Source: Rhizobium sp.
GTDB lineage: Bacteria; Pseudomonadota; Gammaproteobacteria; Xanthomonadales; Xanthomonadaceae
Length of the DNA stretch: 35,039 nt
Assembly (NCBI GenBank): GCA_019459185.1
Contig: JAIBEO010000244.1
Location: forward strand, 1 to 35,039
Reading direction: 5' to 3'
Part shown: piece after piece, positions 15,908 to 25,884 of the stretch
How positions within the stretch are numbered: position 1 is the first letter of the stretch
Layout: each line of letters opens with the position of its first letter
The notes under the pieces: generated by a model
What the model was told of the DNA's origin: nothing
What the model saw: the letters and a program-made list of their open reading frames with translations, nothing else
The model's database searches: none
Translations under genes and position numbers: made by a program

Positions 15908-16342
15908 TTACTGCTGCACGCCGGGTTCCACGAAAGCGATCTTCGCCATGCCGGCGTTCTTGGTCCGGGACAGGACCTTGGCAAGCGTTTCGTACTGGGC
16001 GTCCACGTCCGTTTCGATTTCCACGGTCGGCTGGCGGCTAAGGTCGCCGCCGGCACGCTCCACCTCGACCTCGAGGGCCGACTGCAGGGTGGACATCGGG
16101 ATCGGGGTGTTGTTCCAGGTCACCGTGCCGCCGGCGTCGATGCGCAGGCGGATCGGCTCGGGCGGATCCTTCGGCGGCGGCGGCGGGTTGCTCGTCCGCT
16201 GCGGAAGGTCGACCTGGATCTGGTAGGACAGCGCCGGGGCGGTCACCATGAAGATGATCAGCAGCACCAGCATCACGTCCACGAGGGGCGTGACGTTGAT
16301 GTCGGCCATCGGGCCGGCGCCGGAGTTAGAGGAAAAGGCCAT
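15908..16342 (-). CDS. exbD2: Biopolymer transport protein ExbD (second copy)
   Basis: A 144-residue ExbD/TolR protein. The N-terminal cytoplasmic tail is followed by a single helix at about 18-36 with channel Asp22 (NVTPLVDVMLVLLIIFMV). A proline stretch (NPPPPPKDPPEP, about 52-63) leads to the periplasmic fold. With ExbB it forms the proton-driven motor that energises TonB. It starts 12 bases after the exbD1 stop and is closed by a strong terminator. In Xanthomonas a second ExbD is known beside the first (from memory, needed for some functions but not for iron uptake); whether that applies here is inference. 70 bases in its helix region are identical to exbD1. Confidence 0.95.
   Translation of the reverse strand: MAFSSNSGAGPMADINVTPLVDVMLVLLIIFMVTAPALSYQIQVDLPQRTSNPPPPPKDPPEPIRLRIDAGGTVTWNNTPIPMSTLQSALEVEVERAGGDLSRQPTVEIETDVDAQYETLAKVLSRTKNAGMAKIAFVEPGVQQ
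16247..16316. repeat. 70-bp exact direct repeat, copy in exbD2
   Basis: Identical base for base to 16670-16739 in exbD1. It covers the start of the membrane helix coding region of both genes. Flanking sequence diverges at once on both sides. Synonymous sites are also identical, which points to gene conversion or a recent partial duplication rather than protein-level constraint alone. Confidence 0.9.
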
Positions 16343-16354
16343 GTTCGGTTGTCC

Positions 16355-16768
16355 TCAGCGCTCGGGGGTGGAGACGAAGCCCACCTTGCGGATGCCCGCG
16401 CGGCGAACTTCCTGCACCACCTCGTGGATCACGCCGTACTTGGTGATGTTGTCGGAGCGGATGTCGACCTGCGGCTGCGGCGTCTGCTGGGCCAACACGG
16501 CCAGGCGGGCGTCGAGCATGTCGCGGGTGACCGCCTCGTCGTTCCAGTAGACCTGGCCATTCGCCGTCACCGCGAGGGTGATCGGCGGCTGGGTGATCTC
16601 CGGCTTCTCTTCCAGGGTCGCCTGCGGCAGCTCGACCTTGACCTTATGCGACATCAGCGGCGCCGTGATCATGAAGATGATCAGCAGCACCAGCATCACG
16701 TCCACGAGGGGCGTGACGTTGATGTCGGCCATCGGGCCGCCACCGGAGGAGTTGGATGCAAAGGCCAT
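16355..16768 (-). CDS. exbD1: Biopolymer transport protein ExbD (first copy)
   Basis: A 137-residue ExbD/TolR protein with channel Asp23 in the helix NVTPLVDVMLVLLIIFMI. The periplasmic domain follows (KVKVELPQATLEEKPEI, ITLAVTANGQVYWNDEAV, VDIRSDNITKYGVIHEVV). It starts 30 bases after the exbB stop and precedes exbD2 by 12 bases, so exbB-exbD1-exbD2 is one operon. Its role is proton conduction with ExbB to power TonB across the envelope. Confidence 0.96.
   Translation of the reverse strand: MAFASNSSGGGPMADINVTPLVDVMLVLLIIFMITAPLMSHKVKVELPQATLEEKPEITQPPITLAVTANGQVYWNDEAVTRDMLDARLAVLAQQTPQPQVDIRSDNITKYGVIHEVVQEVRRAGIRKVGFVSTPER
16670..16739. repeat. 70-bp exact direct repeat, copy in exbD1
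   Basis: The partner of 16247-16316; the two copies are 423 bp apart start to start. Recombination between them would fuse the exbD genes in frame, since the offset is a multiple of three, giving one hybrid exbD. Confidence 0.9.
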
Positions 16769-16798
16769 GGCCGTGACTCCTGGTTGGTCGGGAACGAC

Positions 16799-17581
16799 TT
16801 AGCGCTTGCCCGAGGTGTCGCCGACGCGCGAACCGGTGGCGAAGAAGTCGTGCAGGTCGTGCGCGAAGGTGTCGAACTTGGCGTAGGTGTTGCGGTTCGA
16901 GCGGTTGAAGGCGTTGTAGGCCAGCACCGCCGGGATCGCGACGAACAGGCCGAGGGCGGTCATGATCAGGGCTTCGCCCACCGGGCCGGCGACGGCGTCG
17001 ATGGAAGCCTGGCCGGTGGCGCCGATGCGGATCAGGGCGCCGTAGATGCCCCACACGGTGCCGAGCAGGCCGACGAACGGCGCGGTGGCGCCGACGGTGG
17101 CCAGCCAGGTCATGCCGTTCTCGAGGCGGGCGCTCTCACGGGTCACGGCCTGGCGCAGGGCGCGGTCGATGAACTCCGAACGGTTCAGGGCGTCGACGAG
17201 GCGGCTGCCTTCGTGGCGCTGGTGGTGGGCAGCGGCCTGGGCGCAGTCAAGGGCGATCTTGGAGAACGGCTCGTTGGCCGGCTGCTCTTCCATGAAGCGG
17301 ATGGCGTCCTGCGCGTTCGGGGTTTCCCAGAAGGTACGGACCACCGTGTCGGCGCGCTTGGAGATGACGGTGTTCTTGATGGCGTTGACGATCGTGTACC
17401 ACCACGAACCGAACGACATCGTGACCAGCATCAGGAAGACGGCCCACGAAACCAGGAATTCAACCGGATCGGCCACCATCGCCTTGATAAGGTGGGAAAA
17501 ACCCATCTGGTTCAGGGCTTCGGCATTGTTGGCGGCGCCACCAGCGGCGGCGGCGGCAGTGAGGAGGATGTCCTGCAGCAT
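16799..17581 (-). CDS. exbB: TonB-system motor protein ExbB
   Basis: A 260-residue MotA/TolQ/ExbB channel protein of the inner membrane. There is an N-terminal Ala-rich segment, a first membrane helix at about 41-65 (EFLVSWAVFLMLVTMSFGSWW), a cytoplasmic loop to about 155, and two more helices around 158-180 (VGATAPFVGLLGTVWGIY) and 200-225 (GEALIMTALGLFVAIPAVL). These two carry the family signature. It pairs with ExbD to drive TonB. It follows tonB after 50 bp and precedes exbD1 by 30 bp. Confidence 0.97.
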   Translation of the reverse strand: MLQDILLTAAAAAGGAANNAEALNQMGFSHLIKAMVADPVEFLVSWAVFLMLVTMSFGSWWYTIVNAIKNTVISKRADTVVRTFWETPNAQDAIRFMEEQPANEPFSKIALDCAQAAAHHQRHEGSRLVDALNRSEFIDRALRQAVTRESARLENGMTWLATVGATAPFVGLLGTVWGIYGALIRIGATGQASIDAVAGPVGEALIMTALGLFVAIPAVLAYNAFNRSNRNTYAKFDTFAHDLHDFFATGSRVGDTSGKR

Positions 17582-17631
17582 AAGAGGTGCCTTTCTATAG
17601 GTGATTGATCGTTGCGGGGGTACTGCTGGAT

Positions 17632-18291
17632 TTAGCGCGGAGGCGTGAACTTCACGGGCACCAGGACGGCGCCGCCGACCTTCTGGCCGTTGCGCATGCC
17701 CGGGTTGAACTTCCAGCGACGCGCGGCATCCATGGCCGAACGGTCGAGGTTGCGGTTGCGGCTGGAGCGCTCGAGGGCCACGTCGAGCACGTTGCCGGCG
17801 GCGTCGATGGTGACGCGCAGGATGACCGTGCCGCCGACGCCATCGCGGGCTTCCTTGGCGGGGTAACGCGGCTGGTACAACGCACGGCCCGAGATGTCCT
17901 CGGTCGGAGCGAAGTCGGCCGGCGGGGCCGGCGGCGCGGGCGGAGCCGGCGGCGGGGCCTCGATGTCGATCGGGCTCGGATCGTCGAACACGACCGGCGG
18001 CTCTTCCGGCGGCGGCGGGATCGGCGTCGGCTTCGGCTGCTCGATGATCTTCTGGACCACCTTGGGCGGCTCCGGCGGCGGCGGCGGCGGCGGCGGGGGC
18101 GGCGGCGGCGGCTCGATGAACGAGACCGTGGTCACTTCATCCTCGGCCTTGTTGACGTCCGGTGCGTTGACCGGGGCCAACATCAACATGAAGGCGACCG
18201 CATGCAGCGCGATCGCAAACGCGTTGCCGCCAATGCGTGCCCAGCTGATGCCCTGGGGCGAGTTGTCGTACTTGTAGTTCTTGTCCGTCAT
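17632..18291 (-). CDS. tonB: Energy transducer TonB
   Basis: A 219-residue inner-membrane protein that carries motor energy from ExbB/ExbD to outer-membrane receptors. One helix at about 19-40 includes His30 (AFAIALHAVAFMLMLAP), the position of the functional His in TonB helices. A long proline-rich periplasmic spacer follows, starting with 13 consecutive prolines (61-73), then KP/EP/PAPP stretches to about 130. The C-terminal TonB domain (about 138-219) has YPAKEARDGVGGTVILRVTI and RRWKFNPGM. The poly-Pro run makes translation likely to depend on EF-P. A promoter candidate lies just upstream, downstream of the TPR gene. Confidence 0.97.
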   Translation of the reverse strand: MTDKNYKYDNSPQGISWARIGGNAFAIALHAVAFMLMLAPVNAPDVNKAEDEVTTVSFIEPPPPPPPPPPPPPEPPKVVQKIIEQPKPTPIPPPPEEPPVVFDDPSPIDIEAPPPAPPAPPAPPADFAPTEDISGRALYQPRYPAKEARDGVGGTVILRVTIDAAGNVLDVALERSSRNRNLDRSAMDAARRWKFNPGMRNGQKVGGAVLVPVKFTPPR

Positions 18292-18338
18292 GCGGGTGGC
18301 GGCTCGAGCTCTAGTTCGGTCGGCGTCAGGTGCCGTGG

Positions 18339-18357
18339 CCCGCCGGGGACCGGCGGG
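18339..18357 (-). promoter_or_regulatory. GC hairpin in the tonB leader
   Basis: A perfect 8-bp stem (18339-18346 with 18350-18357) with a 3-base loop lies just downstream of the proposed tonB -10 box, so it would form at the 5' end of the mRNA. There is no T-tract, so it is unlikely to be a terminator of the TPR gene. A role in message stability is an inference. Confidence 0.5.
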
Positions 18358-18367
18358 AACTTGTTAG

Positions 18368-18395
18368 CTTATACCACGGGGAACCGGTTTACCAA
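18368..18395 (-). promoter_or_regulatory. Candidate tonB promoter
   Basis: Read on the minus strand: TTGGTA (18390-18395), a 16-bp spacer, and TATAAG (18368-18373). The spacer holds the palindrome AACCGGTT (18382-18389), a possible operator. No convincing Fur box was seen. Match by eye only. Confidence 0.5.
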
Positions 18396-18399
18396 CCGT

Positions 18400-19671
18400 T
18401 CAACGGGAAATTTGGGCCAGGGCTTTCTGGGCCTGGTCGCGGGTCGCCGGATCCTTGGCGGCTTCTCGGTAGGCCACCTTGGCCGCCTCGAAATTGTCCA
18501 TGTAGTACTCGGAGCGGGCGATGACCATCCAGGCCTCGCCGGGCTTCTTCAGGCCCTTGGACAGCGCCTGCTGGGCGGCCGCCTTGGCTTCCTGGTTGCG
18601 GTCCTCGTTGGTGAGGATCTGCGACAGGGCCAGCGCGGTCTCGCCATCGGACGCCAGCGGGGCGGCCTTCTGGTAGGCGGCGATGGCGGCGTCCACCTGG
18701 TCGCTGAAGTACAGCGACTGGGCCAGGAAGGTATAGGTCTTGGCGTCGGCCTTCAGGATGCCCTTGTCGAGGCCTTCCTGGATGACCTTGGCGGCGTCCG
18801 CCTCCTTGCCGTCCATGTTCAGGTAGATGGCGTAGAGGATCTCGTAGTCCTTCTGCTCGGTGAGCATGCCGCGGCGGCGCGCGTCGTCGAGCAGCGCGGC
18901 GGCCTTGTCGGTCATGTCGGTCTGGGCGTACAGCGACGCCAGGTTGAGCAGGGTGCGCTTGTCGTCCGGGCTCTGCTTCTGCAGCTGCTCGGCCAGGGCC
19001 ACGGCCTCGGCGTCGCGGCCGGTTTCGTTGTAGGCGGCCATCAGCATCTGCAGCCAGTTGCTTTCCGGGGCGCCGTCGGTCTTGAGCTCGATCGCGCGCT
19101 TGATGGCGTCGATGGCGAGGTCGTACTGGCCTGCGTTGTAGTGGATGCCGCCCTTGAGGCCGTAGACGTCCGGGTCCTTGCTCTTGGTCTCGGCGATCAT
19201 GCGGTCGACCAGTGCCACGGCCTCGGGGATCTTTTCCTCCTGGGCATAGACCGACGCCAGCGTGTGCATGGTGGCGTAATGGTTGTTGTTCGGCAGCGCG
19301 TTCTCCTCGAGCGCGCGCTCGAGGTAGGAGATGGCGCGGCCATAGTCGTCGATGCCCAGCGCGGCGTTGCCGGCGATCATCAGCGCGACGCCGCGGTCAT
19401 AGGGCTTGGCGCGGTCGCTGGCGAGCACTTCCTCGGCGATCTTGATGGCGCCTTCCATGTCCTCGCCCTCGTTGTAGAGGTCGAACATTTTCTGGACCTG
19501 CTTGCCCAGGCGCGGGCTGTTCTCCGCCTTCGGCGACTCGCGGGTCGCGTCGGGGTAGTCGATCTTGGGCTCTTCCGCTTTCTCGCGGCGCGCGGCGTCC
19601 GCCGTGCCGACCGAGAGCGAGGCCGCCAGGAACACGACCGCCGCCAGCTTCATGGAGTGCAGAACCTTCAT
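18400..19671 (-). CDS. Exported TPR-repeat protein next to the Ton genes
   Basis: A 423-residue protein with a signal peptide (MKVLHSMKLAAVVFLAASL, cleavage near ADA-AR, about residue 26), so it is periplasmic or exported. The mature part is built of tetratricopeptide-like helical repeats from about 60 to the end, e.g. ALMIAGNAALGIDDYGRAIS, GLKGGIHYNAGQYDLAIDA, LLNLASLYAQTDMTDKAAAL. AAGGAG precedes ATG 19671 by six bases. Position directly upstream of tonB-exbB-exbD, in the same direction, suggests a TonB-associated TPR partner, as known for TtpC-type proteins in other bacteria, though it is not demonstrated to be that family. Confidence 0.9.
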   Translation of the reverse strand: MKVLHSMKLAAVVFLAASLSVGTADAARREKAEEPKIDYPDATRESPKAENSPRLGKQVQKMFDLYNEGEDMEGAIKIAEEVLASDRAKPYDRGVALMIAGNAALGIDDYGRAISYLERALEENALPNNNHYATMHTLASVYAQEEKIPEAVALVDRMIAETKSKDPDVYGLKGGIHYNAGQYDLAIDAIKRAIELKTDGAPESNWLQMLMAAYNETGRDAEAVALAEQLQKQSPDDKRTLLNLASLYAQTDMTDKAAALLDDARRRGMLTEQKDYEILYAIYLNMDGKEADAAKVIQEGLDKGILKADAKTYTFLAQSLYFSDQVDAAIAAYQKAAPLASDGETALALSQILTNEDRNQEAKAAAQQALSKGLKKPGEAWMVIARSEYYMDNFEAAKVAYREAAKDPATRDQAQKALAQISR

Positions 19672-19800
19672 GGAAAACTCCTTGCCGCCGCGAACGTCCG
19701 CGGCTGTTGGCCGGATAGGGTAACGGGGAATAGAGCAAGCACTCAAGCCGTGTTTTGTCCGGTTGGACCGCCGGCTTCCGTGTAGGAATCCCCTTGGCCC

Positions 19801-19830
19801 CGAAGGATGCCCGAGCCGGGGCATCCTTCG
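19801..19830. terminator. Perfect 12-bp hairpin between ATP-grasp and TPR genes
   Basis: Arms 19801-19812 and 19819-19830 pair perfectly around a 6-base loop. It lies 32 bases beyond the stop of the ATP-grasp gene on the minus strand. No T-tract follows on either strand, so it may be a rho-independent-like or processing hairpin. The rest of the gap 19672-19861 holds the TPR leader, with a possible TTGAGT/TACCCT promoter on the minus strand and a small 6-bp stem (19687-19704). Confidence 0.55.
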
Positions 19831-19861
19831 CCTTAAAACCGCGTTAAGGTGAACAGGCCGT

Positions 19862-20833
19862 TCAGCCAGTAGTGGGAAAGTTCGCTGTCGCAAAAGCGAC
19901 ACGTTCGGCCGGATCCTTCGACAGTTCGCCGCGGTCGCGCAGCGCCTCCACCTTGTTCAAGCGATGCTCGAGGCCGTTGCCGTTCGCCATCTGGATCGCC
20001 AGGCCAGGACGCGCGTTGAGCTCGAGGATCAGCGGGCCGCGGTCGCGGTCGAGCACGAAGTCGACGCCCACGTAGCCGAGGCCCGAGAGTTCGTAGCAGC
20101 GCGAGGCCATCTCCAGCAGTTCGCGCCAGTGCGGGATAACAAGGCCGACGATGCTGTGCTCGGTGTCCGGATGTTCGCGGATGATCTCGGTGCCCCAGAC
20201 GCCGCGCTTGGTCTTGCCGGTGGGGATGTCGATGCCGACGCCGATGGCGCCCTGGTGCAGGTTGGCCTTGCCGTCGGACATGCGCGTGGGCAGGCGGATC
20301 ATCGCCATCACCGGGTAGCCCAGGAAGACGATGATGCGGATGTCGGGCACGCCCTTGTAGCTGACGTTGTCGAAGATCGGGTCGAACTGCACGCAGTATT
20401 CGACGATCAGGTGGTCGGGCTGGCCGCCGAGCGAAAACAGGCCCGACAGGCCGTTCGACAGGTGGTGCTCGAACTCATCGCGCGACATCAGCGAGCCGCT
20501 GGCGCGCCGGTACTTGTCGCCGCGCCGGCCGGTGATCACCAGGATGCCGTCGCCGCCGGAACCGTGCGCCGGCTTCACCACGAAGCTGTCGCGGCCCTCG
20601 AGCTTCCTGTGCAGCTCGGCGATCTCGTGCTCCTCGCGCACCACGGCGTAGAGGTCGGGCACCGGCAGGCCGGCCTTGATGGCCAGCTTCTTGGTGAGCA
20701 GCTTGTCGTCCACGCGCGGGTAGAACCTGCGCGGGTTGTGCATCAGCACGTAGTGCGCGTTGCGCTGGCCGATGCCCACCAGGCCGATCTGGCGCAGGCG
20801 CTTGGCGACCTTGAAGGGATTGAACAGGGCCAT
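19862..20833 (-). CDS. ATP-grasp, alpha-L-glutamate ligase-like (RimK-related) protein
   Basis: A 323-residue cytoplasmic ligase of the ATP-grasp fold. The nucleotide-binding loop is FVVKPAHGSGGDGILVI with Lys87; the Mg-binding end is LILELNARPGLAIQ. Such enzymes couple an amine to a carboxylate through an acyl-phosphate. This group is described as RimK-related and is regularly found beside the inactive-transglutaminase membrane protein, as here (stop-to-start gap of 3 bp). Substrate is unknown; the pairing suggests modification of a peptide or small molecule handled at the membrane. A third partner often seen, an aspartic/zinc-type protease, is not in this window. Confidence 0.9.
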   Translation of the reverse strand: MALFNPFKVAKRLRQIGLVGIGQRNAHYVLMHNPRRFYPRVDDKLLTKKLAIKAGLPVPDLYAVVREEHEIAELHRKLEGRDSFVVKPAHGSGGDGILVITGRRGDKYRRASGSLMSRDEFEHHLSNGLSGLFSLGGQPDHLIVEYCVQFDPIFDNVSYKGVPDIRIIVFLGYPVMAMIRLPTRMSDGKANLHQGAIGVGIDIPTGKTKRGVWGTEIIREHPDTEHSIVGLVIPHWRELLEMASRCYELSGLGYVGVDFVLDRDRGPLILELNARPGLAIQMANGNGLEHRLNKVEALRDRGELSKDPAERVAFATANFPTTG

Positions 20834-20836
20834 CGC

Positions 20837-22435
20837 TCAGGCCTTCGCCTCGGGGCCGGGCTTTTCCGGCGCCGGCACGATCGGGTCGGGCTCGCGCGCC
20901 AGCGCGCGGAAGCGCAGCAGCTCGTTGAGGCGGTAGCCGGAGTAGCGGCCCAGCAGCAGCGCCAGTGCGAACAGCACCAGCAGCACCTCGGGGTACACGA
21001 AGACCAGGTGTTCCAGCGGCGGCCAGCTCATCACCACGTAGGCCAGCGCGGCCACCACCAGCGTGCCCACGCCTTCGCGCAGGGCGGTGCCGGCGCCGCG
21101 TTCGTCCCAGGCCACCGACATGCGCTCGATCGTCATGGCCATGATGACCATCGGGAACAGCGCCACCGACAGGCCGACCTCGATGCCCAGGCGGTTCGAC
21201 AGCACGCTCACCGCGGCCATCAGCAACACCACCAGGATGAGGATGGCGGTCAGGCGCGGCACCAGCAGCAGGCGCAGGCGCTCGAGGTAGAAACGCACCA
21301 GCAGGCCGAAGCCCACCACCAGCACGAACAGCACCACGCCGGCGACCAGCGCCGTTTCGCGGAAGGCCAGCGCGATCAGCACCGGCATGAAGGTGCCGTA
21401 GGTCTTTACGCCCACCAGGTTGCGCAGCAGCAGCATGATGAAGGCGCCGATCGGCACCATCAGCAGGATGCGGTAGGTTTCCTGCGCCTGCAGCGGCAGG
21501 CTCAGCAGCGAGTAGCGCACAAGGTTGGCGTCCTGCACCTCGAGGCGGCGTTCGGCGGTGGCCATGGCGTCGGCGAGATTGCCCTTCACCGTGAACATCA
21601 GCGCGGTCGGCGGATTGCCCTCGATGGTGAGCAGCGGCTTGCCGCTGGTGCTCCACAGGAACAGGTCGGACGGCGTGCCTTCGGCATTCGTGCGCGGGTC
21701 GAGCATGGTCCAGGCCAGGCCGTCGTGCACGATCAGCCAGGTCTGCATGCGCGCCTCGACGTTGGCGTCGGCACCAGCCTCGCCCTCGGCCAGGCGGATG
21801 CCGTACACCACGCGCGCCGGGATGCTGCGCGACGCCAGCAGGTGCACGATGAATTCGCTGCGGGCGACGTCGTCCTCGCCGTATTTCTCGGCCAGCAGCT
21901 GCACTTCCTCGCTGCGATCGGACTGGTTCAGGCGGCGCAGCAGTTCGCGCGAAAAAGTGACGGTGTTGGAGGAGCGTTCGCGCACCTGGTCGAGCAGGGT
22001 CTGCGCGGCGGTGGCATAGGGCTCTTCGAGTTCGGCCGGCGCGGCGATCTCGGGTTCGATGGCGAGGCCGGCGGGTTCACGCTGTTCGGCGCGCACGATG
22101 GTGGCGCGGTAGTAGAGGTCCTGCTCGCCGACGGCGCGGCGGATGGCCCACTGCACCTCGCGGCCGCTGTCACCCTTCTCCTCGAGCTTCGAGTAGTTGC
22201 GCGCAACGAAGCGTTCTTCCAGCACGGTCCAGCCCGGCGTGTCGGCCGGCAGCTGCAGCGTGACGGTGTTCGCACCTTTGCGCGGCTGGTATTCGACGTG
22301 CGCCTGAACGGTCCACACCTGGACCTGGGCGTCGGGCTGCACCGGGAACTCCAGCACCTTCCACTTGTAGTACATCGCCGAAACGGCGGCGGCGATGATC
22401 GCCAGGGCCAGCAGGTAAAGGTGTCGCTTGCTCAT
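20837..22435 (-). CDS. UUP1-type inactive transglutaminase fused to 7-TM domain
   Basis: A 532-residue inner-membrane protein. A signal-anchor helix (about 5-22) is followed by a periplasmic domain of transglutaminase-like fold (about 25-280) and then seven membrane helices (about 315-500), ending in a Pro-rich tail. The expected catalytic Cys is replaced in ARSEFIVHLLASRSIPARVV, and the following histidine motif is altered (QTWLIVHDG), which fits the family name 'inactive'. Start at ATG 22435, where the anchor begins. It is translationally close to the ATP-grasp gene. The pair is a conserved but uncharacterised module in Pseudomonas and Xanthomonas relatives (family knowledge). Confidence 0.9.
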   Translation of the reverse strand: MSKRHLYLLALAIIAAAVSAMYYKWKVLEFPVQPDAQVQVWTVQAHVEYQPRKGANTVTLQLPADTPGWTVLEERFVARNYSKLEEKGDSGREVQWAIRRAVGEQDLYYRATIVRAEQREPAGLAIEPEIAAPAELEEPYATAAQTLLDQVRERSSNTVTFSRELLRRLNQSDRSEEVQLLAEKYGEDDVARSEFIVHLLASRSIPARVVYGIRLAEGEAGADANVEARMQTWLIVHDGLAWTMLDPRTNAEGTPSDLFLWSTSGKPLLTIEGNPPTALMFTVKGNLADAMATAERRLEVQDANLVRYSLLSLPLQAQETYRILLMVPIGAFIMLLLRNLVGVKTYGTFMPVLIALAFRETALVAGVVLFVLVVGFGLLVRFYLERLRLLLVPRLTAILILVVLLMAAVSVLSNRLGIEVGLSVALFPMVIMAMTIERMSVAWDERGAGTALREGVGTLVVAALAYVVMSWPPLEHLVFVYPEVLLVLFALALLLGRYSGYRLNELLRFRALAREPDPIVPAPEKPGPEAKA

Positions 22436-22505
22436 AGGGTTCCCGGTTCGATACCGGCGGCGCCGGCGTGCCGCGGCCGCGCGGCGTGCCAGTGTAACCC
22501 CGGCG

Positions 22506-23213
22506 TCAGGGGCCGGAGAATGCCACCGTGGCCAGCGCCAGCGCATTGCTCGCGGCATGGGCCAGGAACGCGGCGGAAAGGCGGCCCGTACGCACGTAGA
22601 CGGCGCCGAAGAGCATTCCCATCGCCAGGTAGGTGGCCGAGGTCACCAGCGTCTGCGTCCAGGGACCGTCGGCGAAGAGTTCGTGGGCGAGCGCGAACAC
22701 CCCGGCCGACAACCACAGCCCGGCCCAGGGGCGGCCGGCGACCACGAAGCGGCGCAGCAGGACCCCGCGGAAGAAAGCCTCCTCGGCCAGGGGCGCCACC
22801 AGCACCACCAGGACGGTGGCCACCAGCGGCCACTCGCCGAAAAGACGGGTGATGACGGCGGCATTGCTGGGCGCCAGGGGCAGTCCGCCCCAGGCCAGCA
22901 GCCTCGGCAGCAATTGCGCCAGCAGGGCGACAGACAGCGCCAGGACGAGCGCGGCCGGCACCGTGCCGCGCGCCAGTGCCAAGCCGCGCCCCGGCCGCCG
23001 GAACAGCCAAGCCAGCCCGCCGGCAAGCGCCGTGGCGACGAGCGCCAGCGTGACCATGATGGCGTGGGTGCCGGTGTAGCTGGGCTTCAATGCGCCGCTG
23101 GGAAACACCACCGCCACGGCGGCCGCGACGATCGCGATCGCCAGCAGGACATAGACCAGCAGGTCGAGCAGGAAATGCCCGAGCAGGCGCACCATGCCGG
23201 CACGCGCCGGCAT
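22506..23213 (-). CDS. CPBP family intramembrane metalloprotease
   Basis: A 235-residue multi-pass protein with the ABI/CPBP motifs: EEAFFRGVLLRR (EExxxR), FALAHELF (catalytic His) and AAFLAHAASNALAL (HxxxN-like). It sits in the inner membrane; members process prenylated or bacteriocin-like peptides or have unknown substrates. Start is uncertain: ATG 23213 or ATG 23195 (229 residues, directly before the first hydrophobic stretch). Neither has a clear ribosome site, and both lie in the arms of a perfect 11-bp hairpin. It follows gyrB by 16 bases. Confidence 0.85.
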   Translation of the reverse strand: MPARAGMVRLLGHFLLDLLVYVLLAIAIVAAAVAVVFPSGALKPSYTGTHAIMVTLALVATALAGGLAWLFRRPGRGLALARGTVPAALVLALSVALLAQLLPRLLAWGGLPLAPSNAAVITRLFGEWPLVATVLVVLVAPLAEEAFFRGVLLRRFVVAGRPWAGLWLSAGVFALAHELFADGPWTQTLVTSATYLAMGMLFGAVYVRTGRLSAAFLAHAASNALALATVAFSGP

Positions 23214-23216
23214 GGT
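23191..23216 (-). promoter_or_regulatory. 11-bp perfect hairpin over the CPBP start codons
   Basis: Arms 23191-23201 and 23206-23216 with a 4-base loop, just after the gyrB stop (23230-23232). Both candidate ATGs of the protease gene are inside the stem. There is no T-tract, so translational masking or mRNA end protection for gyrB are more likely than termination. Inference from position. Confidence 0.5.
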
Positions 23217-23229
23217 CGACGGCAGGACG

Positions 23230-25884
<2,655 letters not shown>

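Noticed and set aside
18339-18357. Terminator of the TPR gene
   Set aside because: No T-tract and it lies downstream of the proposed tonB -10, so it is better seen as leader structure.
19964-22852. 962-residue plus-strand frame over the ATP-grasp/UUP1 genes
   Set aside because: It is rich in His/Gln/Ala/Asp as expected for the antisense of GC-rich genes; it has no recognisable motif or ribosome site.
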